A DNA stretch of 64,000 nt from JAICXG01 sp963801255 (lineage in GTDB: Bacteria > Verrucomicrobiota > Verrucomicrobiia > Chthoniobacterales > UBA10450). Below, piece after piece: positions 9,901 to 17,177 of this stretch; position 1 is the stretch's first letter; the number at the start of each line of letters is the position of its first letter. Under the pieces are notes generated by a model, which was given only the letters and a program-made list of their open reading frames with translations, ran no database searches and was not told the origin of the DNA. Made by a program: the position numbers and the translations under genes. The stretch covers positions 1 through 64,000 of the forward strand of contig CAWDEC010000008.1 of assembly GCA_963801255.1 (NCBI GenBank), in the 5' to 3' direction.

Positions 9901-11124
9901 GCACCCTGGATTGCATGGAGGATTAGCCAGCCGATCGCGGCGCGGGCGCCCGACCTTTCCGCTGAGCAGTTGACCTTCCTGCGGCGAACCGCGCGCAAGA
10001 CCTGGCACTTTTTCGACACGTTTGTGACTGCGCAAGAGAACTGGCTCCCGCCGGATAATTTCCAGGAAGAGCCTTTCACGGGAGTGGCAGCGCGGACCTC
10101 GCCGACAAACATCGGGCTGGCCTTGCTCGCTAATCTCACCGCGCGCGATTTCGGGTATCTCTCGTTAGGCCGATTGATCCAGCGCACGGAAGACACCATC
10201 GCCACGCTGCTGCGCATGGAGCGCCACCGCGGACATTTTTATAATTGGTATGAGACTCGAACCCTCAAACCGCTTCTCCCGCTCTATGTCTCCAGCGTTG
10301 ACAGCGGCAACCTCGCGGGGCACCTGCTCACACTCGGCGGCGGGCTGAGGGAATTGGCGGAGGCGAAAATTCTGCATCCGCAAATTTTCGCGGGACTGCG
10401 CGACACGGTCGGGATTTTGCGAAGCCTAACGAGCGAGAACGCACTTCTCGCGCAACTCGATGCAGCACTTGAGCACGCGCCTTCCACGCTCAGCGCGGCA
10501 TCCGTTCTGTTGGAACAAGCCACCGGGCAGGCGAAGCAGACTTCCGCGGCGCTGGTTAACGGCGATGAGAACGCGAAAGCCTGGGCGCTACTTCTCCAGC
10601 GCAGTTGCGAAGAGCATTTCGAGGAGTTGCACTTCCTCGCGCCCTGGTTGGGGCGTTCTGATCTGAACCCGGAGAATTTCGCGCATCTCTTTGAGTCGCC
10701 TTCGTTGCGAGAGATTTCCCTGGTGGATCAAACGGCCGGTCCGCTGGTCGGCCCGTGGTCGGATTACCTGGCTGTCGCCAGCGCTCGCGCCCGTGACCGC
10801 CTCCTCGCGCTAGAAACTCTGGCGCGACAAAGCGACGAACTGGCGGTGATGGATTTCACTTTCTTGTTCGATCAATCGCGCGACCTGTTCTCGATTGGCT
10901 TCAACGTCAGCGAAGGCCGGCGCGACTCGGCTTTTTACGACTTGCTGGCTTCGGAGGCGAGGCTTTGCAGTTACGTCACGATCGCGCAGGGCCAGGTGCC
11001 ACAGGATCATTGGTTCGCACTCGGGCGATTGCTCGTCGCTCCGCACGGTGAACCGATCCTGGTCTCCTGGAGCGGCTCGATGTTTGAGCACTCTGATGCC
11101 GCTGCTGGTCATGCCGAACTATAA
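6946..11124 (+). CDS. ndvB: Cyclic beta-glucan synthase (NdvB-like), N-terminal part before a frameshift
   Basis: These 1392 residues are the first half of an NdvB/ChvB-type protein. After an N-terminal region come two or more membrane segments (about residues 408-460), the GT84 glycosyltransferase domain with the DTD metal motif at 633-635 in ITLDTDTQLPREAARQ, the RRYRWIRGDWQ segment, further membrane helices, and the start of the glycoamylase-like domain (WLPPDNFQEEPF, RTSPTNIGLALLANLTARDFG). Homologues polymerise UDP-glucose into beta-1,2-glucan at the inner membrane. The frame breaks at about 11089-11092, in SWSGSMFE, where homologues continue YLMP; the last ~10 residues here are out-of-frame. 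The rest of the protein is encoded in the next frame from 11093. Confidence 0.85.
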   Translation: MPIRSLPFGSSLTKLRPSHSRAVELPLRAELFGVEQLARHAEALAAKHRVVTGRGGNRLLARLEHNEEVLRTFNRATLAVPPTRRITPAAEWLLDNFYLIEEQIQLTRRHLPRGYSRELPRLADGPSAGVLRAYDIVLELISHVDAQIDDASLTAFVAAYQTVAPLKLGELWAVPIMLRLGLIENLQRVTTGLTSARTDRNLATTWVERLQDVAEKNPSHLVIVVADMARADLPLSSFFVAEFCQRLSRLNPILHLARSWLEQRLVEQGLSVEQLIHQESQSQASDQVSVSHSIASLRLLSAIDWKEFVETLSLVEHTLRGEPADIYSDMDFATRDRYRHVVESLARQSKLSETELAQKAVALADGSARQNGHEDRTAHVGYYLIDKGRPLLERAASVRWPWKTVGSHSLQRFPFTFYVGGILLLTALATFLFVRQAHALDVQGWRLLFCAFTFLLGVSQLAVALLNWLATQLVSPGFLPRLDYSAGIAPDARTMVVIPTMLGSLDGLDSVLETLEIHHLANRDEHLHFALLTDWRDAEAESLPADKPLLAQARAGIEALNRKYAYERNDLFFLFHRPRLWNASEGVWMGYERKRGKLMQFNALLRGRCAECFCEIVGETAILPSIKYVITLDTDTQLPREAARQLVGTMAHPLNRPGFDAGSGIVTEGYSLLQPRVDVSLPGAGRSLFVRLHAGETGIDPYTRAVSDVYQDLFHEGSFIGKGIYEVDAFERALAGRFPDNKILSHDLLEAVHARCALVSDVKLFEEYPSRYDVDAGRRYRWIRGDWQITPWLFPWVPGEDGRWIRNPLSALSWWKIFDNLRRSLVPVALLFFLLAIWLLAPALGLVGTALVLAIVALPGLLSASVELMRKPEQLPWLMHLRGVGSSSSRALGHISLTLVFLPQDAFITLDAVGRTLFRMFITRKRLLEWQTSSDVARNRLADLPGFYSRMWSAPLVGLAGGIVLNVLQPARQPWALPFLGLWIAAPWIAWRISQPIAARAPDLSAEQLTFLRRTARKTWHFFDTFVTAQENWLPPDNFQEEPFTGVAARTSPTNIGLALLANLTARDFGYLSLGRLIQRTEDTIATLLRMERHRGHFYNWYETRTLKPLLPLYVSSVDSGNLAGHLLTLGGGLRELAEAKILHPQIFAGLRDTVGILRSLTSENALLAQLDAALEHAPSTLSAASVLLEQATGQAKQTSAALVNGDENAKAWALLLQRSCEEHFEELHFLAPWLGRSDLNPENFAHLFESPSLREISLVDQTAGPLVGPWSDYLAVASARARDRLLALETLARQSDELAVMDFTFLFDQSRDLFSIGFNVSEGRRDSAFYDLLASEARLCSYVTIAQGQVPQDHWFALGRLLVAPHGEPILVSWSGSMFEHSDAAAGHAEL

Positions 11125-14100
11125 GAACACTCTGCTCGATCAGGCCTGCAAATCAGCGGTTCGGCAACAGATCGAATACGGGCGGACGCGCAGCGTTCCG
11201 TGGGGCATTTCCGAATCAGGATACAACCGGACCGATGCCCATGGGAATTATCAGTATCGCGCCTTCGGTGTCCCCGGCTTGGGTTTGAAACGGGGCCTGG
11301 CCGAGGATTTGGTGATCGCACCTTACGCGAGCGCGATGGCACTGATGGTCGCGCCGCGCGAAGCGTGCGAAAACCTCCAACGGCTCGCAACCGAAAATCG
11401 CGAAGGCGCCTACGGATTCTACGAAGCGATCGATTACACTCCGTCGCGGCTGCCGCCGGATGAGTCGAGCGCCACCGTCCAGTCTTACATGGCGCATCAC
11501 CAGGGGATGAGCCTGCTCGCGCTCGTGTATGTCTTGCGCGATCGCCCGATGCAGCGGCGTTTTATGTCCCTGCCATTGCTCAAGGCGGCGGACTTATTGT
11601 TACAGGAACGCATCCCGAAAGCCGAAGCCAACGTCCTGCCTGAAGACTTGGAGATGGAGGAATCTCGACGGCCAGTCGGCGAGGGAGCGGACGGCATGCG
11701 GGTCTCCACTAATCCGACGTCCCGAACGCCTGAGGTTCACCTTTTGTCCAACGGCGGCTACCACGTCGCCATCAGCGCCGCGGGCGGTAGCTACAGCCGA
11801 TGGCGCGATCTCGCGGTAACGCGCTGGCGCGAAGACGCGACGCGAGACTGCTGGGGAACGTTCGTCTACCTACGCGACGCGGAAACGGGAGCGTTTTGGT
11901 CAAGCACTTATCAACCCACACTGCAGGCGACGAAAGGCTACGAAGCCATCTTCACCCAGGCGCGGGCCGAGTTTCGCCAGCGCCATACCGATCTCGAACA
12001 CCACACCGAAGTCTGCGTTTCGCCCGAGGACGATGTGGAATTGCGGCGCACTACACTAATCAATCATTCGCGGAGCGCGCGCGTTATCGAACTGACAAGC
12101 TATGCCGAAGTGGTGCTCGCGTCGCAGGCTTCGGACGAGTCTCATCCCGCCTTCAGCAATCTGTTCGTGCAAACCGAATTCCTGCGCAGCTCTTCCGCCA
12201 TTCTCTGCACCCGGCGCGCGCGCTCGGAAGAGGAAAAGCCGCCGTGGCTGCTGCATCTGATGGTAGGTAAGGGCGGCGCGCACGGAGAGATCTCCTGCGA
12301 GACCGATCGCTTCAAATTCATCGGACGCGGCGGAACTTTGGCCCACCCCGCGGCGATGCAGATGGTGGCGCCGCTTTCCGATACGGCCGGTTCTGTCCTC
12401 GATCCTATAATCTCGCTTCGGCGCACAGTAACCCTGCAGCCGGAGGAGACTGTCGTCCTCGACTTCATCCTCGGAGTAACTGAAAGCCGGGAAAGCGCGG
12501 TCGCACTCGTCGAAAAATATCAGTACTCGCGCATGGCCGACCGAGCGCTCGATCTGGCTTGGACGCACAGCCAGGTGACTTTGCGCCAGCTGAATGCCAC
12601 CGAAGCCGAAGCACAGCTCTATGCCCGGCTGGCCGGCGCAATTATTTATGCGGACCCCGCGCGTCGAGCCGCATCGAGTGTGCTTCTCGATAATCGGCGC
12701 GGGCAAAGCGGCCTCTGGAGCTACGGCATTTCCGGCGATACACCGCTCGTTCTTCTGCGCGTCACCGATCCGGACAAAATCGAAATCGTCCGCCAGCTGA
12801 TCCAGGCGCATTCTTATTGGCGCGCGAAAGGTCTGGCCGTCGAGTTGGTTATTCTTAACGAAGACACTTCGGTTTATCGCCAGTCGTTGCAGGATCGGAT
12901 CACGAGTCTGGTTGCCTCGGGAAACGAAGCGCAAATGCTGGACAAACCGGGCGGAATCTTCGTTAGGCGTCTCGAACAAATTCCTAATGACGGCCGCGTT
13001 CTGCTGCAATCGGCCGCTCGCATCGTTCTCGACGATGAGCACGGATCACTTCTCGACCAACTCGATCAACGCAGCGTGCTGGAACCGTTAGTCCCGGCCC
13101 TGATCACAACCCGTTTCGCGCGGACCGAATCGCCCGCACCGATTCCTGCGCGTGGCCTTTCCTTCCAAAACGGCTTTGGCGGGTTTACTCCCGATGGCCA
13201 TGAGTACGTGATCACTCTGGAGCCCGGTCAATCGACACCGGCTCCCTGGATCAACGTGCTCGCGAATCCCTCGTTCGGAACAATCGTTTCGGAAAGTGGA
13301 AGCGGCTACACCTGGGCTGAAAACGCGCACGAGTTTCGGCTCACTCCCTGGCACAACGATCCCGTCCAGGACACCACTGGGGAAGCCTTTTACATTCGCG
13401 ATGAAAAGACCGGGCAAGTCTGGTCGCCCACGCCGGGACCGGCGCGTGGCGCGACGCCCTACGTCATCCGGCATGGTTTTGGTTACACTGTTTTCGAGCA
13501 CTTCGAGCACGGCATCGTCTCCGAATTTTGGGTTTATGTGGCGATGGATGCGTCGGTCAAGTTGACCAATCTAAAATTGCGCAACGTCTCCGGTGGCCCG
13601 CGCCGCTTGTCCGTCACCGGTTATTGCGACTGGGTTCTGGGGGATCTGCGGCACAAGACTTTGCTCAACGTGCAGACCGAAGTGGATCTCAAGACCGGCG
13701 CATTGCTGGCGCGCAATTTTTACAACACCGAATTCCCGGACCGGATCGTTTTCTTCGACGTCACTGACCCGAACCGGAGCCTGACCGGGAGCCGAAAAGA
13801 ATTTCTCGGACGGAACGGCAGTCTCGCACAGCCCGCCGCGCTCAAGCGCGCGCGCCTCTCCGGGAAAGTTGGAGCGGGCCTCGATCCGTGCGGCGCGTTT
13901 CAGGTCGCATTCGATCTGGCGGACGGGCAGGAACGCGAAACCAGCTTCCGCCTCGGAGTCGGCCGCACCACCGGGGAAGTGCAGCAGCAGATCCAAAATT
14001 TTCGCCGCGCCGATGCCAGTGCCGTCGCGCTCGATGGCGTTCACGAGTTCTGGAACCGCACCCTCGGCGCGATCAATGTCGATACGCCCGACCCAGCCGT

Positions 14101-15553
14101 GAACGTGATGGCGAATGGCTGGCTCCTCTATCAGACATTGAGCTGCCGGCTCTGGGGCCGGACTGGCTTCTATCAATCCGGCGGAGCCTACGGATTCCGC
14201 GACCAACTACAGGATGTGATGGCGCTAGTGCATGCCGAGCCTGCATTGACCCGCGAACATCTGCTCCGCGCCGCAGCCCATCAATTTCGCGAAGGCGACG
14301 TGCAGCATTGGTGGCATCCGCCGAGCGACCGCGGGGTGCGCACCCATTTTTCCGACGACTATCTCTGGCTGCCTTTCGTCACATGTCGCTACGTCTCCTG
14401 CGTCGCGGACAGCGGCGTGCTCGACGAGGAGATTCCATTTCTCGAAGCGCGTCCGGTCATGCCGGAGGAGGAATCCTATTACGATCTGCCTAACCGGTCG
14501 CAGGAATCAGCCACCCTCTACCAGCATTGCGTGCGCGCGATCGAGCACGGCTTGAAATTCGGCGCGCACGGCTTGCCGTTGATGGGTTCTGGCGATTGGA
14601 ACGACGGCATGAACATGGTCGGAAAAGAGGGTCGCGGCGAAAGCGTCTGGCTCGCCTTTTTTCTCTACGATGTGCTCACGCAATTCGCCGACTTGGCGCG
14701 AGCGCGACAGGACGCTGCCTTCGCCGATCGGTGCTTGGAGCAGGCGAAGGAATTACAAAAAAACATCGAAGCAAACGCTTGGGACGGCCAATGGTACCGC
14801 CGCGCCTACTTCGACAACGGCGAGCCGCTCGGCTCTCAGAGCAATCCCGAATGTCAGATCGATTCGCTTCCGCAAAGCTGGTCAGTCATCAGCGGCGCCG
14901 GCGATCCGGAACGATCCAGGCAGGCGATGGAGGCGGTCGATAAACGTTTGATTCGTCGAGATGCAAAACTGATTCAGCTCTTCGATCCGCCGTTCGATCA
15001 CTCCTCGCTCAACCCTGGCTACATCAAGGGTTACATCCCCGGCGTGCGCGAGAATGGTGGCCAGTACACCCACGGCGCCATCTGGACCGCCATGGCCTTT
15101 GCGCTCATGGGAAACAATGAGCGCGCGTGGGAACTCTTCGACCTGCTTAATCCTGTGAATCACGGCGGCACACCTGCCCAAATCGACATCTACAAAGTGG
15201 AGCCTTATGTCGTCGTTGCCGACGTTTATGCACTTGCTCCACATACCGGCCGGGGTGGCTGGACCTGGTACACGGGATCAGCCGGCTGGATGTACCGACT
15301 GCTGATTGAAACACTCCTGGGCGTGAAATTGGAGGGGGATCAACTGCGTCTCATTCCCCGTTTTCCGGCGAGCTGGAAAACCTACAAGATCCACTACCGC
15401 TACCGCCACACCGTTTACCACATCACCCTCACCCGGCCCGCCGACGGCTCGATCGTCTCCAATGAACTGACCCTCGACGGACAAGTTCTGAAAGAAACGT
15501 TCCCTTTAGTGGACGATCACACGGAACATTTTGTCGAATTGAAGGTCCACTGA
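11093..15553 (+). CDS. ndvB: Cyclic beta-glucan synthase (NdvB-like), C-terminal part after a frameshift
   Basis: Immediately after the break the reading continues in the +2 frame with LMPLLVMP, then YGRTRSVPWGISESGYN and FGVPGLGLKRGLAEDL of the glycoamylase-like domain. It continues through two carbohydrate-binding/GH94 (glycoside phosphorylase, formerly GT36) halves. GH94 hallmarks include QLQDVMALVHAEP, HWWHPPSDRGVRTHFSDDYLW, GSGDWNDGMNMVGKEGRGES, GYIKGYIPGVRENGGQYTHG and RGGWTWYTGSAGWMYR. In NdvB this part trims and sets the chain length of the beta-1,2-glucan. Together the two halves total about 2870 residues, the normal full length. One surplus base near 11089-11092 separates them, so this is a frameshifted gene or a sequencing error. 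No independent start with a good ribosome site was found. Confidence 0.85.
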   Translation: MMPLLVMPNYKNTLLDQACKSAVRQQIEYGRTRSVPWGISESGYNRTDAHGNYQYRAFGVPGLGLKRGLAEDLVIAPYASAMALMVAPREACENLQRLATENREGAYGFYEAIDYTPSRLPPDESSATVQSYMAHHQGMSLLALVYVLRDRPMQRRFMSLPLLKAADLLLQERIPKAEANVLPEDLEMEESRRPVGEGADGMRVSTNPTSRTPEVHLLSNGGYHVAISAAGGSYSRWRDLAVTRWREDATRDCWGTFVYLRDAETGAFWSSTYQPTLQATKGYEAIFTQARAEFRQRHTDLEHHTEVCVSPEDDVELRRTTLINHSRSARVIELTSYAEVVLASQASDESHPAFSNLFVQTEFLRSSSAILCTRRARSEEEKPPWLLHLMVGKGGAHGEISCETDRFKFIGRGGTLAHPAAMQMVAPLSDTAGSVLDPIISLRRTVTLQPEETVVLDFILGVTESRESAVALVEKYQYSRMADRALDLAWTHSQVTLRQLNATEAEAQLYARLAGAIIYADPARRAASSVLLDNRRGQSGLWSYGISGDTPLVLLRVTDPDKIEIVRQLIQAHSYWRAKGLAVELVILNEDTSVYRQSLQDRITSLVASGNEAQMLDKPGGIFVRRLEQIPNDGRVLLQSAARIVLDDEHGSLLDQLDQRSVLEPLVPALITTRFARTESPAPIPARGLSFQNGFGGFTPDGHEYVITLEPGQSTPAPWINVLANPSFGTIVSESGSGYTWAENAHEFRLTPWHNDPVQDTTGEAFYIRDEKTGQVWSPTPGPARGATPYVIRHGFGYTVFEHFEHGIVSEFWVYVAMDASVKLTNLKLRNVSGGPRRLSVTGYCDWVLGDLRHKTLLNVQTEVDLKTGALLARNFYNTEFPDRIVFFDVTDPNRSLTGSRKEFLGRNGSLAQPAALKRARLSGKVGAGLDPCGAFQVAFDLADGQERETSFRLGVGRTTGEVQQQIQNFRRADASAVALDGVHEFWNRTLGAINVDTPDPAVNVMANGWLLYQTLSCRLWGRTGFYQSGGAYGFRDQLQDVMALVHAEPALTREHLLRAAAHQFREGDVQHWWHPPSDRGVRTHFSDDYLWLPFVTCRYVSCVADSGVLDEEIPFLEARPVMPEEESYYDLPNRSQESATLYQHCVRAIEHGLKFGAHGLPLMGSGDWNDGMNMVGKEGRGESVWLAFFLYDVLTQFADLARARQDAAFADRCLEQAKELQKNIEANAWDGQWYRRAYFDNGEPLGSQSNPECQIDSLPQSWSVISGAGDPERSRQAMEAVDKRLIRRDAKLIQLFDPPFDHSSLNPGYIKGYIPGVRENGGQYTHGAIWTAMAFALMGNNERAWELFDLLNPVNHGGTPAQIDIYKVEPYVVVADVYALAPHTGRGGWTWYTGSAGWMYRLLIETLLGVKLEGDQLRLIPRFPASWKTYKIHYRYRHTVYHITLTRPADGSIVSNELTLDGQVLKETFPLVDDHTEHFVELKVH

Positions 15554-16350
15554 GCAGCGTCAGATGGGAAGGCAAAGGCCCCGCCAAGGAACTGGTGGGG
15601 TGGTTCCGGGGTCAAAAGGGGTCCCAGCCCCCAAGTTAGGGGGCTGGGGACAGAAATGGCAGGAGCAGTTTCAGAATCAATGTTTTTACCCGCTTTAAGT
15701 GCGACCTGCTCCCAAACTGGCACCCCGTCAAGGAACTCGTGGGGCATAGGTAGACCCAAGGGGTCCCGAGCCCCAGGGTAGGCGGGCTATTGCCATAAGA
15801 CCCTTGCCATAAGACCCCTTGTCAAGGAATTGGCGGGGCATAGGTGGACCTAGAGGAGAGGGGGTTCCACGCGTTCCCTGACAGGCTGGAGCAACTTCCC
15901 CGTAGTCACGCTACTGAAGCTATAACGGCTTCTTGGCGCGGGCACGGGCCGAAGGCTACTTAAGCGAAACAAAGGCGAACATGAGCGGATTTCGACGGAG
16001 ATAAAATTGCTAGGCCATACGTGCCTGGGTCAATTACGCTCTTGAACGCCGGCCATACCCTGACCCGCCACCTACCGCGATTCTCTCGGCAATGTTTTCG
16101 CCGCGCCCAAACCGAGGGTGTAATCTCTCCGGGCGACTCTGATCTCTCCGAGTCGCGCGCAAGACCCGAGCACAGTGATCGTGCGGTGCCGACCGCCGCC
16201 GCCGGACGGTATTCGCTTGAAGCGAGTCAAATGATCGCGTGAGCAAGCTTATCCAAGCCGAGACCCGCCGACGTTTCGAGGCTGCCAATAAGGGCCGCGC
16301 GTCGTCAGTCGGTGCTTGTCTATCCTCCTGGCATTTGGTAAAACCATCTC
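15554..16350. other. Non-coding stretch with repeats between ndvB and the sigma-factor gene
   Basis: No gene supported. The first 300 bases carry three imperfect copies of a GC-rich repeat (annotated separately); the rest shows only short frames with no codon pattern. The last ~100 bases before 16351 should hold the promoter of the sigma-factor gene, but I could not pick out a convincing -35/-10 pair. Confidence 0.6.
15579..15870. repeat. Three imperfect GC-rich intergenic repeats with a strong hairpin
   Basis: Copies begin at about 15579, 15723 and 15816, each reading CCCC(G/T)(C/T)CAAGGAA(C/T)T.G(T/C)GGGG and then GG(C/T).TAGGT(A/G)GACC or a variant; the first two also share AGGGGTCCC.AGCCCC. 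The first copy contains a near-perfect hairpin: arms at 15621-15632 and 15639-15651 with loop AAGTTA. A short tandem TTGCCATAAGACCC occurs twice before the third copy. The hairpin could act as an ndvB terminator, though it has no T-run. Spacing and divergence do not fit a CRISPR array. Confidence 0.65.
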
Positions 16351-17085
16351 ATGCCAGCGGCGGTTACCCAGGACGCGTTGTTCGCCTCGACCTGCTGGAC
16401 GCTGGTCCGCCACGCCGGAGCAAATTCCAGCAGCGAGTCTCGTGATGCTTTGGAAAAATTGTGCCGCATCTATTGGCCATCCATCTACGCCTATTTGCGG
16501 CGAGCTGGCTACCAGCAATCCGATGCCCAGGATCTGACTCAATCCTTTTTCCAGCACCTTCTCGAGAACCAGACGCTCCATCGCGCCTCGCGAGAGAAGG
16601 GCCGATTCAGAAGTTTCCTCCTTGGCGCGCTCAAGCTCTGTCTCGCTGATGAGAATAACCGCCGCAACGCACTCAAACGCGGCGGCGGCGTTCACTTCAT
16701 CTCGCTGGACGCGCTGGAGGCGGAGGAATTTCATCACCAAAAGATGAGCGATGGGCGTCTCCCGGACGAATGCCTCGATGCGCGATGGGCTGGCGCCCTT
16801 CTGGAGCGGGCGATCGCCTCGCTTCGCGCTGAACTTACGGCCAGTGGCAAGGCTGAAATGTTTGAAATCCTTTCGCCCTTTCTTGCAGGCGACAGAGTCG
16901 CGCTCTCTTATGAAGATGCAGCGCAGAGAATGAAGATCGGATTAGGAGCGGTGAAGAGTTTGATTCACCGGCTCCGGCGCCAGTTTGCAGAGAAGCTGCG
17001 TCGCGAAATCATGCAAACAGTGAGCGCGCCGCATGAAGTGGACGATGAGCTGCGCCATTTGCGCAAGGTGTTCGCGAGAGGTTAA
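16351..17085 (+). CDS. ECF-type RNA polymerase sigma factor
   Basis: The 244-residue protein has the region-2 helix of ECF sigma factors (YWPSIYAYLRRAGYQQSDAQDLTQSFFQHLLE, residues about 45-76, of which AQDLTQ is the conserved DLxQ-type core). It also has a region-4 HTH (SYEDAAQRMKIGLGAVKSLIHRLRRQF) near residue 190-215. It belongs to the long ECF-like class common in Planctomycetes and Verrucomicrobia, usually encoded beside a Ser/Thr kinase, as here: the kinase starts 92 bases downstream. Known members of such pairs direct RNA polymerase to target promoters under kinase control; that link is inference in this case. No anti-sigma factor gene is present. Confidence 0.9.
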   Translation: MPAAVTQDALFASTCWTLVRHAGANSSSESRDALEKLCRIYWPSIYAYLRRAGYQQSDAQDLTQSFFQHLLENQTLHRASREKGRFRSFLLGALKLCLADENNRRNALKRGGGVHFISLDALEAEEFHHQKMSDGRLPDECLDARWAGALLERAIASLRAELTASGKAEMFEILSPFLAGDRVALSYEDAAQRMKIGLGAVKSLIHRLRRQFAEKLRREIMQTVSAPHEVDDELRHLRKVFARG

Positions 17086-17177
17086 GAGATCCATGCGCTA
17101 GCTTAGAAATAGTTCGAGCTCTCGTACCTGACCGTGCTCGCAATCGAACTTGTTTTCTTGCACGATCGAGCACGAGC

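Noticed and set aside
12056..13042. 328-codon minus-strand frame inside the glucan synthase gene
   Set aside because: Opposite a well-conserved GH94-containing coding region; long antisense frames are expected in GC-rich coding DNA.
15579..15870. CRISPR-like spacing of repeats
   Set aside because: Only three diverged copies with unequal spacing and no cas genes nearby.
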